From NCBI GenBank assembly GCA_020002185.1, contig CM034541.1:53404553-53468552 (forward strand): DNA of 64,000 nt, given 5' to 3'. Position numbers and translations under genes: made by a program. The stretch comes from Paraescarpia echinospica. Lineage: Eukaryota > Annelida > Polychaeta > Sabellida > Siboglinidae. The notes below the pieces were generated by a model that made no database searches, was not told the origin of the DNA, and saw only the letters and a list, made by a program, of their open reading frames with translations. Shown piece after piece: positions 12,641 through 25,200 of the stretch (position 1 is its first letter; each line of letters begins with the position of its first letter).

Positions 12641-12888
12641 GTACTTAGAATTGACCCAATGTCCATGTACTTGGAATTGACCCAATGTCCATGTACTTAG
12701 AATTGACCCAATGTCCATGTACTTAGAATTGACCCAATGTCCATGTACTTGGAATTGACCCAATGTCCATGTACTTAGAATTGACCCAATGTCCATGTAC
12801 TTAGAATTGACCCAATGTCCATGTACTTAGAATTGACCCAATGTCCATGTACTTAGAATTGACCCAATGTCCATGTACTTGGAATTGT
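12641..12888. repeat. Minisatellite, 26-bp unit, about 9.5 copies
   Basis: A very homogeneous tandem array whose 26-bp unit contains gtacttagaattgaccc followed by aatgtccat. Copies vary almost only at one A/G position (cttaga or cttgga). It lies about 260 bp upstream of the first SNX27 exon seen here. Confidence 0.95.
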
Positions 12889-13146
12889 TCTGGAATCTGG
12901 ATAACTTTGTTTCAAAGTACTTGTAGTTTCACCTAATTAACTTGTCCTCGTACTAGGAATAGTTGGATCAAATATATTTGACTGTAACTCTGATTTTAAT
13001 CAGTAGTAGGTTTTCTTTTTTGAAGAAAAAAACAGGTTGTAAACATGCATGTCACTGTTTTAAGTTAAATAAATTTAAGCTAGTAGAGGGATATAACAAG
13101 ATTGCTTAATAAATATGCTGATTGTGTTTTTCTTTTTTCTCCATAG

Positions 13147-13229
13147 GAATGGTACCAATGTTGAGGGGTCAACACACAAACAAGTTGTTGACCTAATTAG
13201 GTCAGGAGGGGACAATCTCACATTGACAG
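13147..13229 (+). CDS. SNX27: SNX27 exon: C-terminal half of the PDZ domain
   Basis: Preceded by ...ccatag and followed by gtaggt. After one phase base it reads NGTNVEG then [13 protein letters not shown], the last strand and helix of the SNX27 PDZ domain. The helix carries the histidine that in SNX27 contacts the cargo C-terminal PDZ motif. It ends in phase 1. Confidence 0.93.
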
Positions 13230-16200
13230 GTAGGTCGTAGGTTATAGGTCATACTAATCAGGGGTAGAACTTTAGCATTTATTTTACTGGATAGCAGGAC
13301 TAATAAAGACAAAAGTTTACTAGTCCGCCAAAAGGTTTACTAGTCCTGGAAATATAAAAACACAACACAAATTTAAATCGCAACAATTTTATTTCAACCA
13401 CTAAAACAGTGTCATCTGGTTCTAACACTGCCTGCCAGTCAGTCAGTGTCACTCAGTGTCGGAGACACTACTGTCAATTAGGCCTGGGCCCAAGTGGTTG
13501 AATGTTTAGCCTCCGTGCTCCACCAGTCGAACAGTTGTCCATGCCCGTCAAGAAGACATTCTTTCCACAAACACCAGTCCTTGCCCTCATCATAACGATA
13601 CATCGTGCATAAACGTTGACTAATCAAGCAATGTAGATGTAAACTGTATTCGAAAACCAGAATTCTATGTCACACAACAGCCAATCGAAAGCACCATTTC
13701 ACTGCCGTCTCATTAGGTCAAGTATTTGTTTGTGAATGGTACCGATTGTGGCGCTACACAACATGCTGATTTTTACTAGACAGCCGGACTAATTGGTAGG
13801 CAGGTTTATTAGTCCACTGTAATCTTTACTAGTGTACAGACTAGCGGACTAGTGGGTAGTTCTACCCCTGCTGCTAATAAATTGATTGCATTAGGAGAGA
13901 TGCATTATTGCGTTATTATTATTTATAACTGTGTACACGACGTAAACAAGTAGGCTAATTGGAGCTGGTTTATTAGTTCATATTGGTGTACTAGTTTGTG
14001 ACCAGACCTACTTAATTAATTAATTTATGATCAGCAAAACTTCCTACTAAACAACTATTCCCAATATCACTTTGTTAACATGCTGTTTTCTTTTTATTTG
14101 TATGTACCTTATTTTTGTTATTAAATGCATGCCAATATACAGGCCCAGGTCTGTTCTTGATAATAATTGTTTATGATTGGATTTTATAGATTTGTGTTAA
14201 GTATAATGAGTTATATTACAATGGAGGGATGGTTGCAGTGCATAATAAGGAACTAACCATATATTTTTAAAATATCACATGAAAGAACTTCTCTTTTTAC
14301 TGTCAACTTTTGGTACAATATAAATTTCTATTTCTTTTGAATACTTTAATCATAATCAACATTATGTAGCAATTAAAAATAATCTCCATATATTAAAATA
14401 AATTAAATTAATCTCCATATATCATGTATATGCCATATAAGTGTATTAACAACATCTTAATTACACATTTTTACCAGCATCCAATTTTTGCGAAGTCTCC
14501 AAAATGGAGCAGAATCGAAATTAAATTGTTCACCAAATTCATTGCATGACGAATCCTAAAGGTATAAATTGTCCCAAGACTCCCGACTGATTTTGCTAGA
14601 GAACTCGTAATTTTATTATGTGTGGCTAAGAATAAACATCCATTTATTATTTATTGTTAGATCACAAGGGATTTTCCAGAAGTCGTACATTTGTAGCGTG
14701 CATTGGCTGCTGGATTAGCATTAGCATTACTCATGTCTGATTGTGTAAAGAACTGATCTCAAACCACATATTTATGCACAGGATTTAGCCAATATTTGTT
14801 ATATTGCATGCGAATGTTAATGTTGTTCATGAGTGACTGAATTACTTTAATTTTATACTTGAGTAGAAGTAAAAGTAATTCACCTCAGAACTACTTGAGT
14901 AGAAGTAAAAGTAATTCACCTCAGAACTACTTGAATAGAAGTAAAAGTAATTCACCTCAGAACTACTTGAGTAGAAGTCAAAGTACCTTTAAAACCTACC
15001 GGTACTTGAGTAAAAAGCAAAAGTACTTTTCAAAAGTACTTGAAGTAAAAGTAGAATGAAAATATGTTTTGTCAGGCAAGATGCCAGCCAACGTCAGTGT
15101 GTGTTATGTTTAAATGACACACACTGTTGAATGTTGAACTGAATAAACATACATGTTTTAAAATAGATTATGAATTAACAGGCCACGGTGAACTGAACGA
15201 CAATATGGTACGGGTGACGTAATGAGACCTCAGCAGCCGAACACGCAAATGAGTTGACAAATGCAGTGCTAAGGTTGACTAAAGATTGAAAAACTATAAT
15301 AAATATGCTGATAGCTGGCTTAACGTCGTCTTTCAATCAATACCAAAACACCAGTTTAGAACGCACATTTACCATGCCAAATAATACTGCAATTGATTCA
15401 CCGTTTCGTATGCAGTTAACGAATTCATATTTTTGCAGACCAAGCAAATTTGCGTTTATCGCAGCAAAAAGAAAACGTTTGCGCAATGTTAGCACACTGA
15501 TCTTCCCTACTAAACTGCATTAAATATATCAATCCGATTATTATGCAAGGTGTATCCTATGTGTGAATTTCAGTTGCACTTTACAAGTCGCCGAAACCAG
15601 GCCAACGCGCCAAATGTGCCTATTTGCAGAAGCCATGACTGGCAGAAGGGAAACGATTCGATTGATATCGGCGCAAAACAAACAATGCCTCGCATCATAT
15701 TTAATGTTCCTATTTAAAGACTTGACCATAGTCACACAAAACAAGTGACAGTTATTACCGAGTTAACATTTCTTGTAATTAAATAATTTAAAAAAAAATT
15801 AATTAAATGTTGTTGACAGGCAGAACACCAACAGGGGACATAGTTCAGAAAAAATATAACGAAAATATATTGTGAAGTAAATAAAAGTAACAAAGTAAAA
15901 AGTAGCGTTACCTTAAATAAAACTACTTCGTTACAAGTAGAAGTAGTTAATATAAATTGTACTTCGTTAGTCTCCATTACTTAAAAATATACTCTAGGAG
16001 AGTAACAAAGTAGTTTTACTATGTTACATGACACCAATGATGTTGTTAGTATTATAGAATCTATGGACAGCGTTACTCACATACTTGGGCAAGTAAGCTT
16101 GGGCAATTGCCTCAGTTGACTAAGTTCAGCTCTCTCATTAAGAGGCAGTTCAGTGTCTAATGCTTTTGGCCATCTCCTTAGTCCTTATGCTAGAAACTCA

Positions 16201-19200
16201 GTATTTTCACCCTAAAATCTGCCGTAATAAATCAGAAAAAAACTACTCTAATTCCCCATTTTTGACAATGAAAAATGTAAATACTATTTGCAAATATGCA
16301 CCATTTTATGCTTTTGTCCAACACTTTATTAGAAGTGGTGGACAGTACGTTGGTTTTTGCCATATAAGTTGATAGGTTGTATTACGGCCTTTTATTGCAA
16401 CACATCTTGAGAACCCTTTTTCCCACTTATATAATTTGTACCTAGCTATGGACAACAGTGGATATTTATGAATGAATGGCCTATACACCTGTAGATAATC
16501 GCAGCATGGCTATATGCTTCCCAGATATGTCAAACTGGTGTTGGTGTGAAGTTACCTACAAGTTTGTTTTAAATGAGGATATAATGTTGTATATATATAT
16601 TAGAATTTGTAGGAAATGACATTGCCACAACTTGCATGAACAGAATATTACTATTGATTGAACATTCATTTTCATTAGTCTCTGGCAGGTTGACGATTAT
16701 GGAAAAGCATCATATTGCATTTTTAGTCTGCACATAATGCATAATCTCTTGGAGTGTATTGATCATAATTTTGTTATGCCATTTTATGAAACAGATCAAT
16801 CAATCAAAGTCACATTTGTTCCAGCCGTATTATATTTCTGGGACATCTTTTATTTGTGTGATATCCTCGTTCATTTCACCTTGATCTGTACTTGATGTAT
16901 CTGTTATTGAATTTTCACTTACTTTTGTGATTACCTAGTAAGGGGTTTGGAATATGTGTTGTATTTATTCAAGATACAATGAAACATGTTTGGCAGTCAG
17001 TTTTGTATTCAGTTTGCTTTGTCACCTTCCTAACACATCTTTCCTTTATTTTCATATTTGATAACTCTGTGTTTTTTGTTGCATTTCGTCACCTTTGCAT
17101 GCACGTGTGCATTCAGTGTACTTGTGAGTTATTCTTCACACTTCCTTGTTCACAAATGTGACATAGTGTGACATGTTCTTCCTGTTACCATTATATTTAA
17201 TTTTCATCACTGTCATTTCTTCTTTTTATTTCACACTACCGGGGTACATGGCTTCCTATTCACAGATTTTTCATTTAGAAAAGAATCATTCATGTTTTCT
17301 TTCTACCACAAACTCCAGTGGATACTTCACACATTTCTTGTTTTTATTTCACAAGCTGTGTTGCTTGTGCCACTGGAAATTATATAATTGGATGAACACC
17401 ATTGTTGGTTGTTTGCCTTTCCCTTATCAGTGGGGGACACATCACAGATTCCTTTTTGCCCTCAACAAGTTGTCTACATCTTTCTCGATCATCTGCCATA
17501 TTTCACCCACAGTTCAGACTAATGCTTTTGTTTAACATTTCCATGACATTTGTTTCACATTGCACGATTTGGTATTTAATTCACATATCTGTCATGTATT
17601 TCTTTTTCATAGTTGTGTGACTTGTGCATCATGTTGCGTAATGTCTGATTCACATTGCGTAATCTGCTACACATTACATTATTCCTGCTTCACATTGCAT
17701 ACTCTCTGCTTCACATTACAAGATCTCTGCTTCACATTGCATCTTGTCTGCTCCACATTGCAAGATATCTGCGTCACATTACAAGATATCTGCTTCACAT
17801 TGCATCTTGTCTGCTCCACATTGCAAGATATCTGCTTCACATTACAAGATCTCTGCTTCACATTGCATCTTGTCTGCTTCACATTGCAAGATATCTGCTT
17901 CACATTACAAGATCTCTGCTTCACATTGCATCTTGTCTGCTTCACATTGCAAGATCTCTGCTTCCCATTGCAGTCATCTCGGTGCCCCACAAGGTGGCAG
18001 AGAGGCTGGAGCCAAGTGATGACTCGTCTGGTCCCTCCCTCATTGACTACAGTGAGAAGCGCTCCCTCCCCATCTCTATCCCCGACTACAACAGTCTGGA
18101 GAGGGACAGGGAGAAATACGTGGTAGGTGCCGCCCAGTGTGTCTCCAGGAGGGGCACCATTATTGACAGTTTGAATGCCATGGAAATGATGGAGAGCAAG
18201 AGGGAATAAGAGAGTCATAAGGAGCAGAAATGATAGGGAATGAGAGATAGGGAATGAGAGAGATAGGAGAGCGATATGGAACAAGAGATAGGGAATGAGA
18301 GAGATAGGGAGTGAGGGTGATAGGGAGCGATAGGGAAAGACAGAGATAATGAGCAATAGTGATAGGGAATGAGAGATAAAAAGCGAGAACTGTAAGTACA
18401 TTCTGACAGTTCAGTGCAGGATACCTAATATTTACAGCAAAGCATATACTCATGACCAAAGTAATTGTTATATTGAACATAATTATTGTTGACCAGGAAT
18501 TTGGCAGGCAGTTTGCATTTATATGTACTTTCAGATAAAACAAACCTCTTGCCAACCTTCTCTTCAAACGTATTTCTTAGTTTGTTGATAATACTCAGCA
18601 TCCTGTTTATCTGCACCGTTTCCCTGTTTCTTTATGTCTAGATTCTGACTCTCTCCCTTTCTCTATTGCATACCTCAGGCTTACAACATCTACATGGCTG
18701 GCAGACACCTGTGTTCCCGCCGCTACCGAGACTTCGACGAATTACATAGACACTTGAAGCACGAGTTTCCTGACTTTGCATTTCCCAAGATTCCCGGCAA
18801 GTGGCTGTTCCAACTGTCCGAGCAGCAGCTGGACACAAGGAGGCGGGGACTAGAGCAGTATTTAGAAAAAGGTCAGTACTTGGGGCTAGTGTGAGTGAAA
18901 ATTGTCACCCCTGGCTTCTAAATATTATACTTAAAGTTACCTCCACAAAAAGTGGCTCTGCCACATAATGTTTGCCTTTGGTAATTATTTATTTTTCGAG
19001 AGCAATTTTAAAATAATACAGTATGTAAGTTTGATATGTATTACTTTTATGCTTTGTGTTTGTGTGTAATAAAGTAGGAGTCAGAATCTACTGGTATATA
19101 CAGAAAGCTGACCCAGGGTTACTGTGTTAAGGGGGGTACTTTTCTGTACCACCATATAGTAATGTGACCCTCAAAGAGTGATCCTCAATTTAATTTTGGG

Positions 19201-22200
19201 GAATTGTATATAATAAATAATTATGCTTAGGTTTATATTCTTTCTTAATTTAACCAATATATTGTATTTTCTACCAATGTGACATTATACGTTTTGATTA
19301 GCCTAGTTTTACCATCTGTTAGTCTTTATTTGTATTTTCTATTAGTCATACTCATCAGTATAACATTGTGATTCTTTGTAGCTAAATATCACAATATTTC
19401 AGAATTTTGGGTCAAATGTAAATTTTCTTGAACAGAGTTTTACTCTGGATATGAGTGTGTAAATGAAGTTTGTCATTGTTCCTTCAGTGTGTTCTGTACG
19501 AGTCTTAGCTGAGTGTGACGTCATGCAGGAGTTCCTGGCTGCGTCAGATGATGAGCAGGTTTGTGACCCTCTTCTTCCCCTTACGGGGTGGGGTCCACGT
19601 CACTTAATTTGTAGCATCTTCTGCTTTTCCTCTCCATCTCTCCATGCCTTCCATCTCTCCATCTCTCTCTGTCATCCGCAATGACCTTCCAGTCTTGGCT
19701 TTCCCACTTCCCCTCCCAACGTCCCACTCCACGCTGTCATTCCATCTCTCTCTGTCATCCGCAATGACCTTCCAGTCTTGGCTGTTCCCACTTCCCCTCC
19801 CAACGTCCCACTCCACGCTGTCATTCCATCTCTCTCTGTCATCCACAATGACCTTCCAGTCTTGGCTGTTCCCACTTCTCCTCCCAACGTCCCACTCCAT
19901 GCTGTCATTCCATCTCTCTCTGTCATCCGCAGTGACCTTCAAGTCTTGGCTGTTCCCACTTCCCCTCCCAACGTCCCACTCCACGCTGTCATTCCATCTC
20001 TCTGTCATCCTCAATGACCTTCCAGTCTTGGCTGTTCCCACTTCCCTTCTCAACGTCCCACTCCACGCTGTCATTCCATGTCTCTGTCATCCACAATGAC
20101 CTTCCAGTCATGGCTGTTCCCACTTCCCCTCCCAACATCCCACTCCACGCTGTCATTCCATCTCTCTGTCATCCACAATGACCTTCCAGTCTTGGCTGTT
20201 CCCACTTCCCTTCCCAACATCCCACTCCACGCTGTCATTCCATGTCTCTGTCATTCACAATGACCTTCCAGTCATGGCTGTTCCCACTTCCCCTCCCAAC
20301 GTCCCACTCCACGCTGTCATTCCATCTCTCGGTAATCCGCAATGACCTTCCAGTCTTGGCTGTTCCCACTTCCCCTCCCAACATCCCACTCCATGCTGTC
20401 ATTCCATCTCTCTGTCATCCGCAATGACCTTCCAGTCTTGGCTGTTCCCACTTCCCCTCCAAATGTCCTTCTCCACGCTGTCATTCCATCTCTCTCTGTC
20501 ATCCACAATGACCTTCCAGTCTTTGCTGTTCCCACTTCCCCTCCCAACATCCCACTCCACGCTGTCATTCCATCTCTCTCTGTCATCCGCAATGACCTTC
20601 CAGTCTTGGTTGTTCCCACTTCCCCTCCCAACGTCCCACTCCACACTGTCATTCCATCTCTGCTTTGGTTTTTCTCTTTGTCATATGCTACTCTCTTCTG
20701 TTTTCTGTGCTCTTTTTGACAGTCTGTGTTTGCTCATTCTTTGCACACGTCCTGCCCACCTCATTCTATTCATGACTTCTTTCGTCTTTAGGTGTTTTTT
20801 CGTGACAATCTCTTCTCTCGATTCATTCATCTTCCTTCTATCTTCTTGTATTCTTCATATTCATCATTGTCTTCTGCCACCTGTAGCTTCTCCTCCTGTC
20901 TGTGTCAGTGCCAGTTGCTGGCATCACACGTGCTTCCAACTTCCTTTTATCTTTGTGATATTTATTATATATTTTTTATGATTACAGTGTGTACCACAAA
21001 GCTATTGCTTATAACACAATTTTCTTAGTACACAACTAGATATTTTCAATTCACAATCTACGTTTCAACCACCTTTGGTGACCTTCATCAGGAACTGTTT
21101 TTCCTCTGCTTGTGAGATGGTGTGGCGAGCAGGCTGTCCCACACGTCACTCAGTTTGTATCCCCCCTCGTCTCTAATCATTGTTGGGGTTGTCTTTCTTA
21201 TCCATATGGTCTCCTTAATCCATCACACACACCTGTCTGTCTCTCTGTCTAACACTCTGACACCCTCCCAGTCTATTACACAGTTGTTTCTGTCCAGGCC
21301 TCTTTAATCCATCGCACACACCTGTCTGTCTCTCCATCTACCACTCTGACACTCTCCCAGTCTATGACACAGTTGTTTCTGTCCAAGCCTCCTTAATCCA
21401 TCACACACACCTGTCTGTCTCTTTGTCTAACTCTGGCACCTTTCCAGTCTATACCAAATCCCCTGCAAAACCTGCAACACCACGTACATTGAGAAAACGG
21501 GGAGAACATATGCCACAAGTCTAGAAGAATATAAGAAAGAAGATGAAAGTATAACAACCAGACGTTTCACTCGAGAAAAAAGGAATGTCTTGACAAACAT
21601 CGAACACAAGTCAGCGATAACTGACCATGTGGACAGAAACAACTGTGTCATAGACTGTGAGGGAGTCAGAGTGGTAGATAGAGAGACAGACAGGTGTGTG
21701 CGATGGATTAAGGAGGCCTGAACAGAAACAACTGTGTCAGACTGGGAGGGTGTCAGAGTGGTAGATAGAGAGACAGACAGGTGTGTGTTGTGGATTAAGG
21801 AGGCCTGGACAGAAACAACTGTGTCATAGACTGGGAGGGTGTCAAAGTGGTAGATAGAGAGACAGACAGGTGTGTGCGATGGACTAAGGAGGCCTGGACA
21901 GAAACAACTGTGTCGTAGACTGGGAGGGTGTCAGAGCGGTAGATAGAGAGACAGACAGGTGTGTGCGATGGACTAAGGAGGCCTGGACAGAAACAACTGT
22001 GTCATAGACTGGGAGGGTGTCAGAGTGGTAGATAGAGAGACAGACAGGTGTGTGCGATGGACTAAGGAGGCCTGGACAGAAACAACTGTGTCATAGACTG
22101 GGAGGGTGTCAGAGTGGTAGATAGAGAGACAGACAGGTGTGTGTTGTGGATTAAGGAGGCCTGGACAGAAACAACTGTGTCATAGACTGGGAGGGTGTCA

Positions 22201-25200
22201 GAGTGGTAGATAGAGAGACAGAAAGGTGTGTGCGATGGACTAAGGAGGCCTGGACAGAAACAACTGTGTCATAGACTGGGAGGGTGTCAGAGTGGTAGAT
22301 AGAGAGACAGACAGGTATGATGGATTAAGGAGGCCTGGACAGAAACAACTGTGTCATAGACTGGGAGGGTGTCAGAGTGGTAGATAGAGAGACAGACAGG
22401 TGTGTGCGATGGATTAAGGAGGCCTGAACAGAAACAACTGTGTCAGACTGGGAGGGTGTCAGAGTAGTAGATAGAGAGACAGACAGTTGTGTGTTGTGGA
22501 TTAAGGAGGCCTGGACAGAAACAACTGTGTCATAGACTGGGAGGGTGTCAAAGTGGTAGATAGAGAGACAGACAGGTGTGTGCGATGGACTAAGGAGGCC
22601 TGGACAGAAACAACTGTGTCATAGACTGGGAGGGTGTCAGAGTGGTAGATAGAGAGACAGACAGGTGTGTGCGATGGATTAAGGAGGCCTGGACAGAAAC
22701 AACTGTGTCATAGACTGGGAGGGTGTCAGAGTGGTAGATAGAGAGACAGACAGGTGTGTGCGATGGATTAAGGAGGCCTGGACAGAAACAACTGTGTAAT
22801 AGACTGGGAGGGTGTCAGAGTGGTAGATAGAGAGACAGACAGGTGTGTGCGATGGATAAGGAGGCCTGGACAGAAACAACTGTGTCATAGACTGGGAGGG
22901 TGGTCAGAGGTGGGATTAAGGAGGCCTGGACAGAAACAACTGTGTCATAGACTGGGAGGGTGTCAGAGTGGTAGATAGAGAGACAGACAGGTGTGTGCGA
23001 TGGACTAAGGAGGCCTGGACAGAAACAACTGTGTCATAGACTGGGAGGGTGTCAGAGTGGTAGATAGAGAGACAGACAGGTGTGTGTTGTGGATTAAGGA
23101 GGCCTGGACAGAAACAACTGTGTCATAGACTGGGAGGGTGTCAGAGTGGTAGATAGAGAGACAGAAAGGTGTGTGCGATGGACTAAGGAGGCCTGGACAG
23201 AAACAACTGTGTCGTAGACTGGGAGGGTGTCAGAGTGGTAGATAGAGAGACAGACAGGTGTGTGCGATGGATTAAGGAGGCCTGAACAGAAACAACTGTG
23301 TCAGACTGGGAGGGTGTCAGAGTGGTAGATAGAGAGACAGACAGGTGTGTGCGATGGATTAAGGAGGCCTGGACAGAAACAACTGTGTCATAGACTGGGA
23401 GGGTGTCAGAGTGGTAGATAGAGAGACAGACAGGTGTGTGTTGTGGATTAAGGAGGCCTGGACAGAAACAACTGTGTCATAGACTGGGAGGGTGTCAGAG
23501 TGGTAGATAGAGAGACAGAAAGGTGTGTGCGATGGACTAAGGAGGCTATCTGGATTAGAAAGACAACACCAATAATGAACAGAGACGATGAGGGATACAG
23601 ACAGAGTGACATGTGGGACAGCCTTCTCATCACACCATCTTGTGAGCAGAGAAAGAACAGTCCCTGATGATGGTCGCCAAAGGTGGTTGAAATGTAGATT
23701 ATGAATTTAAAATTTTTAGTCGTGTACTAAGAAAATTGTGTTATTTCATTTCTTCCAACTTGGTCAACATTTTCACAAAACTTATTGCAAATTGGGAATT
23801 TTCCATTATCATCAAGACTGACTGTCAGTGCGGAGATGACACCACATAGTGATGGTAATGGTGACGGTGTTGATGAAACAAAGTTACTCATCCACAATTT
23901 CACTATTGTTTTCGTAATAATTTGTTGGGGTGAGGTAGCTTAGCAGGTAGGACCGTCGGTTTAGGGGGTTCAAGGTTCAAGTCGTGTTTTTAAGATGGGC
24001 TACTTTTGTTCACCTCACTTTGTTTTTCTGGTCGTCTGTCTATCTGGTGTCTGCCAAGGGAAGTAAAAGATCCGATGCCGGATAAACTCGTTCGTTCTAC
24101 AGAAGGAACATTGAAAATATACCAATCACATGCCATGTACATAAATGCTAAACTATATGACTTCCTCAGTCCTGTTGCAATCTTTTTTTAATATAACTGG
24201 TAGAACGGCACTTTAAAAAATCATATAGCTATAAAACCTGTCAAAATATTGCACATAGTTGCCTCTCAAGAAACTTGTTTTTGGTGGTCTGTGTATGTTA
24301 GCTGCATCCTACAGCCTTCTTCAGCAGACTAAAGTTATGGGTGTGTCACAAAAAACACACCATAAACAAACTTCATGAGATACAATATCAACAACCAAGA
24401 AACCGGATCTTTCAGAATAATTTCTTGGGAATCTAAGATCTTTGACCATTGTTTAAAGTTTTCTTCCATTTCTCCAGGACAGCACAAACACAGTGAGTGA
24501 CGTCGAGTTGAAAGTATTGCTTCCAGACAGAAATGTGGTTACAGTGACAGTTCGCAAGAACAGCACGACGGACCAAGTGTTTGATGTAAGTACAACACTC
24601 TCCTCATCCATAGGGCCAGGGCTAGTGGACTGCCACTGGTCAGTCTATTTTAGAGGAGGTGTTCATTTTTTCATTCTCAGTTATTGTCCCACTACATTCA
24701 CCATTGCCTCTTAGTTATAATAAATTATACTGACTAGTGGAATTGACTTGACTGAGTAGAATGTCTGCCAACTCTTTCGGGAGATTCATCAGCAGTTCAG
24801 CACGTTTCCCGTGTCTCATCATGCTGTCTCGGATCTTGACATTGGAGGACAGAGGGGGGGTTGCTGTTGGAGATTTCTCGCCGGAACTTCACCAGTTCAG
24901 CATGTCTCAGCACGTCTCCCGTGGTGTCGCGTTGTCTTGAAGATGGGGATGCTGTTGGAGATTTGAAGTGAAAGTCCGTGAGATTTGTTTGTATTCTGGG
25001 AGATACACCCAATATCAAGGACACTCCAGGAAATTCCGGGAAAGTTGGCAGGTATAGAGTAGTGATTCACAGAAGTTCTTCCCAGTAACCTATAAATTGA
25101 AAAAATTATAACTTCACAGTCTCAGTAGAAGTAGATTTACTTTCAGGGGAAAGTACAATACTGTATGCAGCCTTCTATCCTGCCAAAATCCTGAACATCT

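Larger units (their letters stand above)
21450..23745 (+). mobile_element. Penelope-like element fragment (right arm) with GIY-YIG tail
   Basis: Carries the C-terminal GIY-YIG-type endonuclease coding region of a Penelope-like retroelement, expanded by a tandem array, then the protein's C-terminus ([15 protein letters not shown] motif, 23550-23600) and the 3' non-coding end to about 23745. The RT part is absent. Penelope elements are known for inverted and tandem partial copies, and the opposite-strand copy at 21009-21450 fits that. Confidence 0.82.

Noticed and set aside
5780..13146. Missing N-terminal/PDZ exon of SNX27
   Set aside because: I looked for a GYGFNV-like PDZ start and a splice donor in the right phase and found none; it probably lies upstream of the window.
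17560..18209. 184-188-codon leucine/histidine-rich ORFs reaching into the PX exon
   Set aside because: The 21-bp array has a period divisible by three, so open frames arise automatically; only the part after 17973 is SNX27.
19604..20981. Many open frames on both strands of 60-185 codons
   Set aside because: Artefacts of the 82-84-bp minisatellite; both strands look equally 'coding'.
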